Positions 1 to 11,923 are shown, counted from the stretch's first letter. The stretch is 64,000 nucleotides of DNA from Clostridium muellerianum (GCF_012926525.1 NZ_JABBNI010000006.1:112384-176383); one strand, 5' to 3'. Translations and numbers: made by a program. The notes: generated by a model from the sequence alone, not told the origin.

Positions 1-2993
1 CCCATGATCTATTCCTACAGTTTCAGGACTAATCTGCTTATCATCTCCAACTACAACTGCTTTTTTTGCCCTCATCAATGCGCATATAGAAAATATATCG
101 CTCTGACTGCTTTCATCACAAATAATAACATCAAATAACTTTCTTGATAATTTTATATTTTCAATTACCCTATTCATAGGCATGATCCAAACAGGTATGG
201 TTTCTTTACACTTCTCCATTTCATCTTGAGCTATCTTTCTATACTCCGATACCATTTTCCCTGTGCCCTTACCTATTCTTTTGATGGCTTGAAGCCAAGC
301 AAAAAGGCTTCTTTTTTCAGCTTCAGTAGTTCTAAGTATTTGATTATACCAAGTTTTTTTAGATACTATATCTCTTATAATTATTTTTTCTCTTCTCCTA
401 TTTTCTTCTATTGCTTCTTCTATAAATTCTAAATTCAACTTATAAACATCCTTAAGCAAGCTATTCCACTCACACCATTTCCATGCACATTCAAAGTCTT
501 CAAAGCTTTTTAAACCATGCTCCCAGGAATCAATTATTTTTCCAGCCGTAATAGGACATACTTTTGCTATTCTATTTATAAATTCATCTAATTTTACAAA
601 ATCACTTTTTATTACTTTAAAGTATTCTATTTTTTTTGATTGTTCTCTTATTTTTTTTACATCCATCAATTCAATTGCATTATATAATTCATCTAACTTA
701 TCTGTAGATAAAATTAGCTTTTTTAATACTTCAATATAAGCTTTAAGTTCATTATATTCATCCATTTTTTTAATAGCTTGTACGCATTCTATTAAATAAC
801 CGTAGCTTTTTGAGGTATGCCAATTTATATCTTCTGGTACTGAAATTCTCCCCAATAAAGATATTATTTTGCTCTTGCATTTTACATCCCAATCAATTAT
901 AGAATTTAACTTTTTAATATTTTGTTCCACATTTATTACTTCTAGTTCCTCCTTACACCCTTGCGATGAATCTCCATATTCCTTTGCTATGTCATTCCAC
1001 AATATCTTTAAATCTTTAGTTACTTTTTGCTGATGAATATATACTTTTAATACAGATGCCTGATCTAAATTCTCTATTTCAATAGAATTTACCTTACACT
1101 GTGTAAAAATATAATTATACTCAGAATGAATAATCCTAAAAATTTTTTTAATCTTGCCTTTAGAATTAAAATTATTATATACAACATCAAAATCTTTGCT
1201 TAACTTATCTATGTCTACATCGCTTGGTATTTCTATATTATAATTTTTTAACTTATTTTTGTCCTTACTAAGCATCAAAAGGTAATTATTACCTCTAAAA
1301 ACTACATCCATAAATTGATCATGAGCTATTTTACTACTATAATAAAGCTCTAACATGTTTTTAAATCCGCCATTTTCTATATCTGCCATTTCATCTTTAC
1401 ACTGCTTAAGCATACTTAAAAGAGCTCCATAATCGCATCTATTATTATCTGGTATTCTCCAGTTATTTAATAATTTCATATTTTCTTTATAATTTTTATT
1501 AAGTGCATTAAATCTTGATACTTTATCATAAATTTCAGTTCCTGTAGGTATCTTATCTAATAAACCTTTTATGCTATCAAAATAAAACTTTTCTTCTTTA
1601 TCTATAGATTTTAAAAGTTCCTTTAACTTTAAAAATTCTTCTTTACTTAAAGGCATAGCTTGCTGATACTTAACATCATCTTCTATCCATGAATATTGTT
1701 TTCTATTTTCTCTTACCCACTTTGCAATATCTATCATTTTATAATACTGACCTTTATATTTTATGCTTTCACTTTCAGTATTCTTAATTTCTGTTAACCT
1801 GTTGTATAAATGATTTTGTTTTTTTCTGCACTCCTCTAATTCTTTTTTTGATGTTTCTATTTCTTTACTTAATACATTAGTATCCACAGACAAATTATCT
1901 GTTATTTTTCTTACAGCTTCATTAAGTTCCTTTAAAGAATTTGAATCATTTCCGAGCACACTCATACATAAAGGCTTAATATGTTCAGGTATCATGTCAA
2001 CTAGCACTCTTAAAGCTTTGTCTGTTTGACTTGTTACAAGTACACTTTTGCCATGTGCAAGAAGATGACATATTAAATTAACTATAGTATGACTCTTTCC
2101 CGTTCCCGGTGGCCCTTGTACTACAACTCCATAATTTTCACATAACTTTTTAACAACTTGTTTCTGCTCAAAATTTGTATCAAGTGGAAACAGTATGTCT
2201 TCTCCAACACTATCCCACTCTTTAGCATCAGCATCACTTTGTTCTATTCTTTTATCACATACTAATGCCTTTACTGTTTCCGGTATAACATATCCGTTGT
2301 CTATTTTATTATTAATATTAATAATTTCCTTTTGCCATAACCTTACATTATTTTTTCTCACTAAAATCACAGGACTGTCACAGATAAGAGGATTTTTACC
2401 TGGTTTTAGCTTGTCCATAGTTATCCCACAGCTCTTTATTTCTCCACTAGGACTTAAGTAAGATATTATATCCTCCAATATATTTTTAATATTATTCATA
2501 CTTCTAGGATCTACATTAGTGCTACTTATCTCATTTTCCATCTGCATTATACTATGTAAATTCGATACATTTATTCCCTCAAATATTCCCGTTTCTAAGC
2601 AGGTTGGACTTATTGGTGTTAAATGAAATATACTTTCTTTAACATCAAAACTTAGCTTCATTCTAGTTGTAACCACTGGATGTACTATCTTTTCATTATC
2701 AACTCTCCAAACAAGAAGAGCATGTCCCCATACTATTTCTATACCTTCTGCTTTTTTTTGAACTTCTAAATATAGTTTAAATAATTGATCATATACAGAC
2801 TTACATTTCTTTGTTACTTCTAGCCACCACTCTACCTTTGATATCTTATTTACACTGCAGCCATCAACAGCTATCAAATCATTTTCCCAATATAGCTTTT
2901 CGTATTCTGAGACATTCCTTACTATTTTTTCATTTAAATTTTTTACACTTAGTAGATATGAAAATATTTCTTTAACTTTTTTTTATAATCCAT
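1..2993 (-). CDS. Large superfamily 1 helicase-like ATPase, cut by the window edge and frameshifted near its start
   Basis: An open frame of 992 codons runs from 2976 to the window edge without a stop, so the C-terminus is missing. It has a Walker A motif GPPGTGKSH (about 2089-2118), a Walker B motif VIICDESSQ (about 105-132) and an SF1 motif VVVGDDKQISP (about 26-58). About 660 residues lie between Walker A and Walker B, an unusually long insertion, as in large multi-domain SF1 helicases. The natural start is probably ATG at 2993, after a GGGGTG ribosome site, but the run of eight A (2977-2984, minus strand) puts that ATG out of frame. Nine A would restore the frame. The substrate is unknown; repair or defence is possible but not shown. 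Confidence 0.7.
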
Positions 2994-3182
2994 TTTTTCA
3001 CCCCACACCGTACTTATAGATATATTTACTTTTATGTTAAATTATACCATTTTATTTTCTATTGTCCAAATCTTTCGTTAAACATATTTCATATTAAAAT
3101 GACACCGTTTTTAGACTTATTTAAGTTATAAAAATAAAGCTTTAAGTATAAAAAACTAATACAATTTATTTTCACTTTTAAA

Positions 3183-3227
3183 TTAAAAAGCCATAAAATA
3201 TAGAGTTTATCTCCATATTTTATAGCT
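3183..3227 (-). terminator. Rho-independent terminator after the RocB-like peptidase gene
   Basis: Read on the minus strand, a stem built from ATAAAATAT and GAG with one mismatch is followed by a T-rich tail, 20-60 bases past the stop codon at 3246. Confidence 0.6.
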
Positions 3228-3245
3228 TCTATTTTCATATACTAC

Positions 3246-4877
3246 TTATTTTAATAAAGAATAAATCATGTATTTGTATAACTCCGGTGTCACATTTAAG
3301 GTATAAGGAACATTCAATCTTTCACTATACTTGTGGAAATCCTTTCCCTCACCACCAAATACTATTGCTGGAATATTAAGCTTGCTTAAACTTTCTAGTG
3401 GCAAATTGTAACTTGTACCATATCCAACAATATTTGAAGATAAATTAGATAAATTCTGATTTTTCTCTATACCAGTATAACTTAAATCAGATATTCCCAT
3501 AAAAAAATCTTCTTTAATAATTTTTTCGTCAAATTCTTTATAAGCATATTCTATAGTTTTATCTATAGCACCTATAAAATTTTTACTTTTTTCATCTTTT
3601 CCTTCTAAATACTTATGAGGATAATAAGGAGGAATAAATGAAACTATTATCATAGGTTTTTTATCTTCATACTTTTCACAAGTCTCTTTAACTATGTTTA
3701 TAGCTATAGTTTGATTATCCTTATTTTGCTTTTTCCAAAGTTCAACTTTTTCTTTTATATAATCTCCAAAATTTTTATCCTTGCTTTTAACCTCAAAAAG
3801 TAATTCCTCATAAGTCATAACACAAGGTTCAATTTCTATACATTGAAATTCCTTCCCACTCTTTTTTACGAAACGCTCTCTTTTATTTTTAATATCATAT
3901 AACACATTATTAAAAGCTTCTAAAGCTAAATTCTTTAATTTATTCATAAGTTCTTCTTCTGACATACTAAGTGTAAATAAATTATAATATGCTGCTGCAT
4001 ATAAAGGACTTTGTACAGAATATAATTCTTTTAAATCCATTTGCTTCAAGCACATAGGAAGTGGCGTTGTAATGTTATTAACTTGATCAGAAAAATCAGG
4101 GTTATTTTCCAAAATTCTATTTACTTCTGAAACTAATATATTAGGATTTAATCCTTTAAGAGGTTCTCCAACATGAGTTTCTTTACCTACACATAAAAAT
4201 AACGGCATTATTTTGCCTACACTGCCCATATATAATCTCTTAAATTCTTCATTCTTATTTTGCGGTATACTACATTCTGATATTATGGCACCACAATAAT
4301 CATAGTTCATTTTCTCCTGAAGTTTCAATAAAAATGGTACTGCAGCTACCATACCCTCAGAATTACTTTCTTCTCCTGGTACTGCTAAAAATAACAAATT
4401 GCCCTTAAAATCTTGGTCTTCACTAAATTTTCTAATTAACTCTATATTTATTGCAATACCGCATTTCATATCTGCAGTTCCTCTTCCAAAAATCCATTTA
4501 CCCGATTTAAGATCTTCTAAAGCATCTTTGTCCAAATTTAATTGAGAAATTCTCTTTGTACATTCTTCCATATCAAAGGCAACAGATTTTAAATGACCAA
4601 ATTCCTCTATACCAACCACATCAAAATGCCCTGTTAAAATTAGCGTATTTTTTGATTTTTGTTTTCCATTTACTATAGCCCATACAAATTTTCTTTTTAA
4701 GTAATCTCCTTCAACTTCTTCTATACCAAAATTGCCCTTATTCTCTTTAAAATAAGCCATATTTGACAACATATCATATATTTTTTCAGATGCCAAGTTT
4801 TCCTTCTCTGTACCTGACACACTTGGAACAGCAACTAATTCTTTTAATGTTTCATAAATTTTATCGCTGAATTTCAT
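3246..4877 (-). CDS. M20 family metallopeptidase, RocB-like
   Basis: This 543-residue protein has the M20 zinc-peptidase layout. GHFDVV supplies His84 and Asp86, RGTADMKCG supplies the bridging Asp136, and PGEE supplies Glu169 and Glu170. The length matches RocB-type proteins (about 540-550 residues), which are larger than ordinary M20 dipeptidases and are linked to arginine utilisation in Bacillus and clostridia. The substrate is not visible in the sequence; an amidohydrolase or peptidase role in amino-acid use is an inference. It has no signal peptide, so it is probably cytoplasmic. It is a single gene with its own terminator and no arginine genes beside it. Confidence 0.8.
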   Translation of the reverse strand: MKFSDKIYETLKELVAVPSVSGTEKENLASEKIYDMLSNMAYFKENKGNFGIEEVEGDYLKRKFVWAIVNGKQKSKNTLILTGHFDVVGIEEFGHLKSVAFDMEECTKRISQLNLDKDALEDLKSGKWIFGRGTADMKCGIAINIELIRKFSEDQDFKGNLLFLAVPGEESNSEGMVAAVPFLLKLQEKMNYDYCGAIISECSIPQNKNEEFKRLYMGSVGKIMPLFLCVGKETHVGEPLKGLNPNILVSEVNRILENNPDFSDQVNNITTPLPMCLKQMDLKELYSVQSPLYAAAYYNLFTLSMSEEELMNKLKNLALEAFNNVLYDIKNKRERFVKKSGKEFQCIEIEPCVMTYEELLFEVKSKDKNFGDYIKEKVELWKKQNKDNQTIAINIVKETCEKYEDKKPMIIVSFIPPYYPHKYLEGKDEKSKNFIGAIDKTIEYAYKEFDEKIIKEDFFMGISDLSYTGIEKNQNLSNLSSNIVGYGTSYNLPLESLSKLNIPAIVFGGEGKDFHKYSERLNVPYTLNVTPELYKYMIYSLLK

Positions 4878-5049
4878 TTTTATTTTCCTCTTTTCTTATA
4901 TAATTTCATTTTAAATATCTTCTATAATTGTTTATACTTTCTATATACATTATAGTTAATGAATAATTTCTAAATCAAGTGCTTTATTTAATTTAGTCAG
5001 TAAATACTATTTGCAAATTTGTTATCTATTAGAATACAATAACTAAAAA

Positions 5050-5079
5050 ATAGCAGGATCAATTATTTCTGATCCTGCT
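5050..5079 (-). terminator. Rho-independent terminator after the 395-residue lipoprotein gene
   Basis: A perfect 10-bp stem AGCAGGATCA / TGATCCTGCT is followed on the minus strand by a T-rich run, just after the stop codon at 5089. Confidence 0.85.
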
Positions 5080-5088
5080 ATTTTATAA

Positions 5089-6276
5089 TTATTTAATTTT
5101 ATTCTGACTAATTAAATCCTCATATCTAATAGAATTTTGGCTATTTATTTCTGGGAATTTTATTTCCACATTCTTATTTATATTAAAGATACTTGTATTA
5201 AAATCAATACCTAATTTGTATATGCCAGTAAGTTTATTTGCTGCATTATTATTTTTTGTATTACTTAAATCCTGAACTACTGACATAAATTTTGGTGAAT
5301 CAAATACTAAATCTATATTACCTTTTTCTCCAACAATGTATCCATTACTATCAACTGCATAGTCAATTACAATTCCTTTGTCTCCAACAAGAGTTACTCC
5401 ATCAAAAGCATTTAATACTTTATTCATGTTAGTTGTAAACTGTGGTAATCCTTTTTCAAAATCTGAAAATGACTTATCTATTTCTGCTTGAGTAGTTGCT
5501 GCTTGCCCCTTATCAGCAGAAACCTTCGTAACTGTAGTTAAATAATCTTTTAAGAAATCTTTAGTCTCCTTACTATTTACTATACTGTTTGAAGTATATT
5601 TTATTAAATCTTTAAAATTTTTATCATTTAATTTAATTTCATAAACATGAACATTTCTTGCTCCGTCTGCAAGATTCCAGTATTGAGTTCCTTCATCTGT
5701 AATAAGCTTAAATTTAGGATCAAAGCTTGCCATACTCTTTATTGTAAGCTCTGAAAGCTTCTTTTGCATATCCTGACTAGTTTTTGCAAGATCAGCCCCA
5801 ACTGCACCATTTTCATTTATATTTGAACTATCTAAAACAATGTACTGTTTTCCATTCATTTTTGATGATTGCGCATCTGGCATTTTTAATATTTCTTTAA
5901 AATCAACTTTATCATTTGCTGTATTTGTATCTATCCAAAGTCCCATGTTTATTGGCATATTTCCTACCTGTACTGCCATATCTGCCTGCATCTTTCCACT
6001 CTTCCCATTATTGCTTTGATTCATTTTACCATTCATAGTTAACTTTGAAGCATTTATCATAGGAATAGCTTTTCCAATTTCCTGTTGTTCCTCTGCCGAA
6101 AGATTTTCTGCATTAAATCGTAATCCAATTTGTGTTTTAAATTCGGAGCTAGTGGCTTTTTGTGTTTTTGTAAAAGCATCAGAAAGTGATTTTCCCTCAT
6201 AACTACATCCTGTAAAAATAGAAGAAACCATTGTCATAGAAATTGCTAATGTAACTAACTTTTTTAAACTTTTCAT
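5089..6276 (-). CDS. Putative lipoprotein of unknown function
   Basis: The 395-residue protein starts with a basic N-terminus, a hydrophobic stretch and a lipobox ending in FTGC (Cys at about residue 23), so it should be exported, lipidated and anchored to the outer face of the membrane. The mature part is hydrophilic, rich in Lys, Asn and Asp, and shows no catalytic motif I recognise. Phrases such as KMNGKQYIVLDSS and the overall size resemble other clostridial lipoproteins of unknown role. A GGGGGG ribosome site lies just before the ATG. It appears to be a single-gene unit with its own terminator, facing the same way as its neighbours. Confidence 0.75.
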   Translation of the reverse strand: MKSLKKLVTLAISMTMVSSIFTGCSYEGKSLSDAFTKTQKATSSEFKTQIGLRFNAENLSAEEQQEIGKAIPMINASKLTMNGKMNQSNNGKSGKMQADMAVQVGNMPINMGLWIDTNTANDKVDFKEILKMPDAQSSKMNGKQYIVLDSSNINENGAVGADLAKTSQDMQKKLSELTIKSMASFDPKFKLITDEGTQYWNLADGARNVHVYEIKLNDKNFKDLIKYTSNSIVNSKETKDFLKDYLTTVTKVSADKGQAATTQAEIDKSFSDFEKGLPQFTTNMNKVLNAFDGVTLVGDKGIVIDYAVDSNGYIVGEKGNIDLVFDSPKFMSVVQDLSNTKNNNAANKLTGIYKLGIDFNTSIFNINKNVEIKFPEINSQNSIRYEDLISQNKIK

Positions 6277-6476
6277 TATTAAGTCCCCCCATCCAAATTA
6301 TGTACTCATTATATCATCGTGAATAATACCAGTCAATAAGTTTTTTAATACCTTTTAAGGGAGTTTTTTTAAACCAAATCTTTTTACTATAACTTGCCTT
6401 CATTTTGCTATTGTTTTCTCGCTTTTTCTATATTTATCTAAACTCAGGTTTATTTTGCAAACTTTTAAGCAAAAAA

Positions 6477-6532
6477 ACTTACCTAAAAAGCAAAAGTGTT
6501 CTTTATATAAAACATTTTACTTTTAGGTAAGT
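6477..6532 (-). terminator. Strong long-stem terminator after the DedA gene
   Basis: The arms ACTTACCTAAAA and TTTTAGGTAAGT enclose a second AT-rich stem. On the minus strand seven T follow directly, just after the DedA stop codon. Confidence 0.85.
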
Positions 6533-6538
6533 TACTTA

Positions 6539-7150
6539 CTAATTTTCTGTATTTACATTTCTGCGTTTCATTATTAATTTGTACATTATAAACCCAATTA
6601 TACACACTACTAAGGCTATATCAGCTATATGGAACCAGGAACGAATCATAATCCAGTTTTGACCCATTTTATATCCAGCATAGCCTAACACTACACTCCA
6701 TATTAATGATCCTAAAAAAGTATATATAGTAAATTTTTTAAAGTCCATTTTACTTATACCTGCTGGAAGTGATATAAATGTTCTTATTATAGGCAAAAGC
6801 CTTGAATAAAAGACTATTTTTTCTCCATATTTATTAAAATATTCATCACTTTTTTCTATCTTACTTTTAGATATTCTCAGTTTGTCCGCATACTTTTCTA
6901 CCAAAGGCCTTCCACCAAGCTTACCTAAATAATATGCTGCTATTGAACCTACAGTTCCACCAATAGTTCCAACTAGTATTGCAGCTATTAAATTTAATCT
7001 TCCTGTAAAACTTAAGTAACCTCCAAAAGGCAGTATTGCCTCACTTGGAATTGGTATACATGCACTTTCTAGTGCCATTCCTACGAAAATTCCTATGTAC
7101 CCAAGTTTATCTAAAACCAAAATAACTGCAGTTATTAAACTTTCTACCAT
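6539..7150 (-). CDS. DedA family membrane protein
   Basis: The 203-residue integral membrane protein has the DedA/VTT signature. An early ESACIPIPSEAILPFGG segment (about residues 28-44) holds the conserved acidic and proline residues of the re-entrant loop, and a later FYSRLLPIIRTFISLPAG segment carries the conserved arginines. Four to five hydrophobic segments and a short basic tail complete it. Family members flip undecaprenyl phosphate or phospholipids across the membrane and support envelope integrity; which lipid this one moves cannot be told. The gene is monocistronic, with a strong terminator just downstream. Confidence 0.88.
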   Translation of the reverse strand: MVESLITAVILVLDKLGYIGIFVGMALESACIPIPSEAILPFGGYLSFTGRLNLIAAILVGTIGGTVGSIAAYYLGKLGGRPLVEKYADKLRISKSKIEKSDEYFNKYGEKIVFYSRLLPIIRTFISLPAGISKMDFKKFTIYTFLGSLIWSVVLGYAGYKMGQNWIMIRSWFHIADIALVVCIIGFIMYKLIMKRRNVNTEN

Positions 7151-7296
7151 ACGTTTTCCTTTCTTTATTAAAAGTATTTATCAATGTTACTCATAAATTT
7201 TTACACTTACAGTACAATTATAAAGCATTTAAAGAGACTTTTCTGTTAAGTTTATATTAAATAAATGTTGATAAATTGTATATACTTTAATAAAGA

Positions 7297-8295
7297 TTAC
7301 TTTTTACAGGAATTTCTCTCTATTAACTCATAATCAAGGACATAATTTTCATTTTCCACTTCTTTTTTATTTATGACTTTTATAAGCATTCTCATTCCAA
7401 CAGAACCCATATCATACATAGGTAGTCCTATGGTAGTAAGCTTTGGATAAAATACTGATGCAGAATATATATTATCAAATCCTATTACATCCACCTGTTC
7501 AGGAACTTTTATATTCTTATCTCTTAATGCATTTATAGCTCCCATAGCAATTTCATCACTAGAGCAAAATACTGCATCAATGTTTTCATTTTTTAAAATA
7601 TCATTTATTCCCTCATCACCATCTGATACTTTTAATCCTCCAAAATGTACAAGTTTTTCATTTAAACTTATATTATTTTGTGATAATGCACTTTTGTAGC
7701 CTGCATATCTTAATGCACTAGCATTAACTGCATCTTCATGCGTTCCTATGTAAGCTATTTTTTTATTGCCCTTTTTTATTAAATAATTTACAGCATCCAA
7801 TGCTGCCTTTTCATTATCTATAGTTACACTAGGTATATTACCTTCCTTACTAGTAGTCTCTACAAGTACCATAGGAATTTGCAAATTTTTTATAAGATCC
7901 ACTATATTATCTTCCAGTGAATTACTCATATAAAGAACTCCATCTACCATTTTTTCCTTTAATACTTTTAAGTATTCCATTTCTTTTTCAGGATCCAAAT
8001 CTGTATTACATAGCATTATATTGTAATTATATATGTTAGCTACATCTTCAGCTCCTCTTACTATCTCTGGATAGAATTGGCTGGATATATCTGGTATTAT
8101 TATTCCTATTGTGCTTGTTTTTTGCGTTTTTAAACTTCTTGCCACTATATTAGGTCTATATCCTAACTTATTTATAGCTTCTAAAACTTTCTTTTTAGTT
8201 TCTTCATTTACAACGTCTACATCATTTAAAACCCTAGAAACTGTAGCTATAGAAACTCCTGCTTCTTTTGCTACATCCTTTATTGATGCTGCCAT
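7297..8295 (-). CDS. ccpA: LacI family regulator, probable catabolite control protein CcpA
   Basis: The 332-residue protein opens with a LacI-type helix-turn-helix and hinge (IKDVAKEAGVSIATVSRVL, then RPNIVARSLKT) followed by a periplasmic-binding-protein-like sensor domain. The C-terminal stretch LTTIGLPMYDMGSVGMRML closely matches the PMYDIGAVAMR region typical of CcpA, the carbon catabolite regulator that binds cre sites with HPr-Ser46-P. No sugar operon lies beside it, which fits a global regulator better than a local one. A sugar-specific LacI regulator remains possible. It sits alone between dedA and ileS. Confidence 0.75.
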   Translation of the reverse strand: MAASIKDVAKEAGVSIATVSRVLNDVDVVNEETKKKVLEAINKLGYRPNIVARSLKTQKTSTIGIIIPDISSQFYPEIVRGAEDVANIYNYNIMLCNTDLDPEKEMEYLKVLKEKMVDGVLYMSNSLEDNIVDLIKNLQIPMVLVETTSKEGNIPSVTIDNEKAALDAVNYLIKKGNKKIAYIGTHEDAVNASALRYAGYKSALSQNNISLNEKLVHFGGLKVSDGDEGINDILKNENIDAVFCSSDEIAMGAINALRDKNIKVPEQVDVIGFDNIYSASVFYPKLTTIGLPMYDMGSVGMRMLIKVINKKEVENENYVLDYELIERNSCKK

Positions 8296-8395
8296 TTTAT
8301 CAACTCCTGTTATATTTTCTTTTATTTATTATACTTATAAACCCTTATCATTACAAGTTACTTTATAATATTTCTTCAATATTATACCATTCATA

Positions 8396-8437
8396 AAAAA
8401 TGTGTATAAGATTTTTATTATATCTTATACACATTTC
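8396..8437 (-). terminator. Terminator after ileS
   Basis: A perfect 15-bp stem AAATGTGTATAAGAT / ATCTTATACACATTT has an 8-9 base loop and a T run on the minus-strand side, 20 bases past the ileS stop. Confidence 0.85.
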
Positions 8438-8457
8438 AATTCTAATTATTAAAATAC

Positions 8458-11400
8458 TTATTTAACAACTTCTACAAACATATCAAGATCTTCACCATTT
8501 ATTTTGCACTTATTATATTCTTTATTTTCACCGTATATAACTTCAACTGTTAATGTTTCTTTCTTTATTTCCTCTTCAAATTTCTTAATTATACCTTCAA
8601 GCATTGGATTTGATGATACATATAGTTTTATCTTATCAGCTACTTCAAATCCACTTTCTTTTCTCATATTTTGTACTTTACTTAGAATTTCTCTAACATT
8701 TCCAGCTTCTCTTAGCTCTTCAGTAATATTTGTATCTAGTACTACTCCTATAGTTCCTTCTCCAGCAAATGCAAAACCTTCAAGTCCCTGCATTGTAACT
8801 AATAGATTTTCTTCATTTAATTCTATTTCGTTATCATCTACATAAACTATTACTGTCTTTCCTTCTCTTACTTTCTGTGCAAGTTCCATTTGGTTAATTG
8901 CTGAAATTTCTTTTCTTATCTGTGGTATTAATTTACCATATTTTTTACCAATTACAGGTAAGTTTGGTTTAATATCAAAATTAACGTATTTAGATAAATC
9001 AGCTCCAAATTCTACTTCTTTTATATTTAATTCATCTTTTATAATATCTCCATAGTATTCTGGAAGAGATTTTGAACTTACAAGCATTTCTGAAAGAGGC
9101 TGCCTATTCTTAATGTTAGCTGAATTTCTAGCACTTCTTCCTAATCTAACCACCTTGTAAGCTTCTGCCATATCTTCTTCTAGCTTTTTATCTACAAAGT
9201 TTTCATTATATTCAGGCCATTTACATAAATGTAAACTTTCAGGTGCATCTTTATCAATATTAACTACAAGATTTTGATATATTTCTTCTGTCATAAATGG
9301 TACAAATGGACCTGCTATCTTTGTTAATGTAGTGATAACCCTATATAAAGTTATATATGCTCCTATTTTATCATCTGTTAAACTTTCACTCCAGAATCTT
9401 GCTCTGTTTCTTCTAACATACCAGTTAGAAAGTTCATCTACAAATTCTCCAATATTAGTGGCTGCTTGAGTAATTCTATAATTATCTAAATGGTCTTCTG
9501 TTTCTTTAATTAATGAATTTAATCTTGACATAACCCATTTATCCATTACATTATCACTTACAAAATCTTTATACTCTAAAGGATTGAATTTGTCTATATC
9601 CGCATATAGTACATAGAATGAATATACATTCCACAAAGTTCCTAGGAATTTTCTTTGACTTTCCTGTACAGCTTCTTCATAAAATCTTGATGGAAGCCAT
9701 GGAGCACTTGCAGTATAAAAATACCATCTAGTTGCATCAGCACCTTCGTTTTCAATCACTGTAGTAGGACTTAATACATTCCCCTTATGTTTTGACATTT
9801 TTAAACCATGTTTATCAAGTACATGACCTAATACTACACAATTTTCAAATGGGCTCTTATCAAATATTACTGTAGATATAGCCATTAATGTATAAAACCA
9901 TCCTCTTGTTTGATCTACAGCTTCTGAAATAAATTGTGCTGGGAAATTTTGCTCAAACAGTTCTTTATTTTCAAATGGGTAATGATGCTGAGCAAAAGGC
10001 ATTGATCCTGAATCAAACCAGCAATCAATTACTTCTGTAACTCTTGTCATTTCTTTTCCACAGTGTGGACATTTCAATTTTACATTATCTATATATGGCT
10101 TATGAAGTTCTATACCTTCTGGTACATTTATTCCTTTTTGCTTAAGTTCTTCTATACTTCCTATACATTCCTTATGACCACAGTCACATTCCCATATTGG
10201 AAGTGGAGTACCCCAATATCTTTCTCTACTTAAACCCCAATCTATAACATTTTCAACAAAGTTTCCAAATCTTCCTGTTCTAATATTATCAGGATACCAA
10301 TTTGTATTATTTGTATTCTTAACTAACTTATCTCTTAAAGATGACATTTTTATAAACCAAGTTTGTCTTGGATAATATAATAATGGTGTATCACATCTCC
10401 AGCAGAATGGGTATGAGTGAGTAAATTTTTCTGCTTTATATAATATATTTTTTTCCTTTAAGTATTCTATAATTTTAGGATCTGCATCTTTTACAAACAT
10501 ACCTTTCCATGGTGTAACTTCATCTGTAAATTTTCCTTCTGTATCTACAGGATTAATAAATGGTATATTATTTTGTTTGCATACCATGTTATCATCTTCA
10601 CCAAATGCAGGTGCAGTATGGACTACTCCTGTACCATCTGTTAATGTTACATAATCTCCATGAGCTATATAATGTGCTTTTCCTTCAAATGGTACAAAAT
10701 TAAACATAGGTTCGTATTCTACACCTAATAATTCTTCACCACTGAACTTTCTTAAAACTTCATATTCGCCTTCAAGTTTTCCTAAAAGTGCTTCTGCTAA
10801 AATTAAATGCTCATCATTATTTATAACTTCCACATATTCATACTTTTTATTTATTACTAATGCCATATTACTTGGAAGTGTCCAAGGTGTAGTTGTCCAA
10901 GCTAAAATATATTTATCTTCATTTTTAACTTTAAACTTAACATAAACTGATGTTTCTTTTACATCTTTATATCCTTGTGAAACTTCATGTGAAGAAAGAG
11001 CTGTTCCACATCTTGGGCAATATGGTACTATTTTATGGCCCTTATATAAAAGATCTTTATCCCATATGCTCTTTAATGCCCACCAAACTGATTCTATATA
11101 ATTATTATCATAAGTTATATACGGTTTTTCCATGTCAACCCAGTAACCCACACTTTTAGTCATTTCTTCCCATTGACTCACATATGTAAAAACGCTGCCT
11201 TTACATTTTTTTATGAAGTCTTCTACTCCATATTCTTCAATCTGAGGTTTTCCTGAAATACCAAGAGTTTTTTCAACTTCAAGTTCTACTGGAAGTCCAT
11301 GAGTATCCCAACCAGCTTTTCTTAATACTTTGTAACCTTTCATAACCTTATATCTAGGAATTAAATCCTTCATTACTCTTGTTAGTACATGCCCTACATG

Positions 11401-11562
11401 AGGTTTTCCATTAGCTGTTGGTGGTCCATCATAAAAAGTAAAATATTCTCCGTCCTCGTTTAAATCAAAGTTTTTCTTAATTATATCTTTAGCATCCCAG
11501 AATTTCATTATATCTTTTTCCATATCCACGAAACTTCTAGAGTTATCAATTTTTTTGTACAT
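8458..11562 (-). CDS. ileS: Isoleucyl-tRNA synthetase
   Basis: The 1034-residue class I synthetase charges tRNA-Ile with isoleucine. The ATP-binding HIGH motif appears as HVGH (residues 55-58) and the KMSKS motif as KMSKH (about residue 590). The zinc-type cysteine pairs CPRCG, CDCG and CPHCG occur in the catalytic half, and the editing domain lies between the two signature motifs. The length and long C-terminal tail fit the eukaryote-like type 2 IleS, a class often associated with natural mupirocin resistance; that resistance is an inference here. Expression is controlled by the T-box leader at 11642-11917. It is monocistronic with its own terminator. Confidence 0.95.
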   Translation of the reverse strand: MYKKIDNSRSFVDMEKDIMKFWDAKDIIKKNFDLNEDGEYFTFYDGPPTANGKPHVGHVLTRVMKDLIPRYKVMKGYKVLRKAGWDTHGLPVELEVEKTLGISGKPQIEEYGVEDFIKKCKGSVFTYVSQWEEMTKSVGYWVDMEKPYITYDNNYIESVWWALKSIWDKDLLYKGHKIVPYCPRCGTALSSHEVSQGYKDVKETSVYVKFKVKNEDKYILAWTTTPWTLPSNMALVINKKYEYVEVINNDEHLILAEALLGKLEGEYEVLRKFSGEELLGVEYEPMFNFVPFEGKAHYIAHGDYVTLTDGTGVVHTAPAFGEDDNMVCKQNNIPFINPVDTEGKFTDEVTPWKGMFVKDADPKIIEYLKEKNILYKAEKFTHSYPFCWRCDTPLLYYPRQTWFIKMSSLRDKLVKNTNNTNWYPDNIRTGRFGNFVENVIDWGLSRERYWGTPLPIWECDCGHKECIGSIEELKQKGINVPEGIELHKPYIDNVKLKCPHCGKEMTRVTEVIDCWFDSGSMPFAQHHYPFENKELFEQNFPAQFISEAVDQTRGWFYTLMAISTVIFDKSPFENCVVLGHVLDKHGLKMSKHKGNVLSPTTVIENEGADATRWYFYTASAPWLPSRFYEEAVQESQRKFLGTLWNVYSFYVLYADIDKFNPLEYKDFVSDNVMDKWVMSRLNSLIKETEDHLDNYRITQAATNIGEFVDELSNWYVRRNRARFWSESLTDDKIGAYITLYRVITTLTKIAGPFVPFMTEEIYQNLVVNIDKDAPESLHLCKWPEYNENFVDKKLEEDMAEAYKVVRLGRSARNSANIKNRQPLSEMLVSSKSLPEYYGDIIKDELNIKEVEFGADLSKYVNFDIKPNLPVIGKKYGKLIPQIRKEISAINQMELAQKVREGKTVIVYVDDNEIELNEENLLVTMQGLEGFAFAGEGTIGVVLDTNITEELREAGNVREILSKVQNMRKESGFEVADKIKLYVSSNPMLEGIIKKFEEEIKKETLTVEVIYGENKEYNKCKINGEDLDMFVEVVK

Positions 11563-11641
11563 GCTTTTAGCCCCTTTCTATTTATTAGGTAATTTTTTGC
11601 TATTTTATTTTTTTTATACTATTTTATAAAATTTTACAATA

Positions 11642-11917
11642 TAAAAAAACTTCATCCAAAATAGGACGAAGTTATATTCGTTATACCACCTATGGGTAAA
11701 AAATTTTAAGTACAATCATACTCTATCCTTTAACGCAGGATAACGAAAAAACTTACTAAAGCACTAAAACTTATTCTGCCTTTTAACTCCCAGGTGATTT
11801 TCTTTAAACTTTCCTGTGAATTTTCACCACTCTTCACTCTCTGTAAGTAACTTAGTTTAAATACTTTTCCTGTTCAACATCTTTAATTTAATATATTCTA
11901 AATTTTAATTATAATTT
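11642..11917 (-). promoter_or_regulatory. T-box leader of ileS, Ile (ATC) specifier
   Basis: Read on the minus strand, the leader has the Stem I GA-motif region (CAGAGAGTG), a probable specifier GAAAATCACC carrying ATC for isoleucine, the T-box antiterminator core AGGTGGTATAACGA (about 11677-11692), and a terminator stem AACTTCGTCC / GGATGAAGTT followed by seven T (11643-11672). Uncharged tRNA-Ile should pair with the T-box and allow read-through into ileS. Confidence 0.9.
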
Positions 11918-11923
11918 TCTCTT

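Noticed and set aside
8504..8845. Plus-strand frames inside ileS and similar shadow frames elsewhere
   Set aside because: They oppose strong coding genes on the other strand, have no ribosome sites and carry low-complexity residues.
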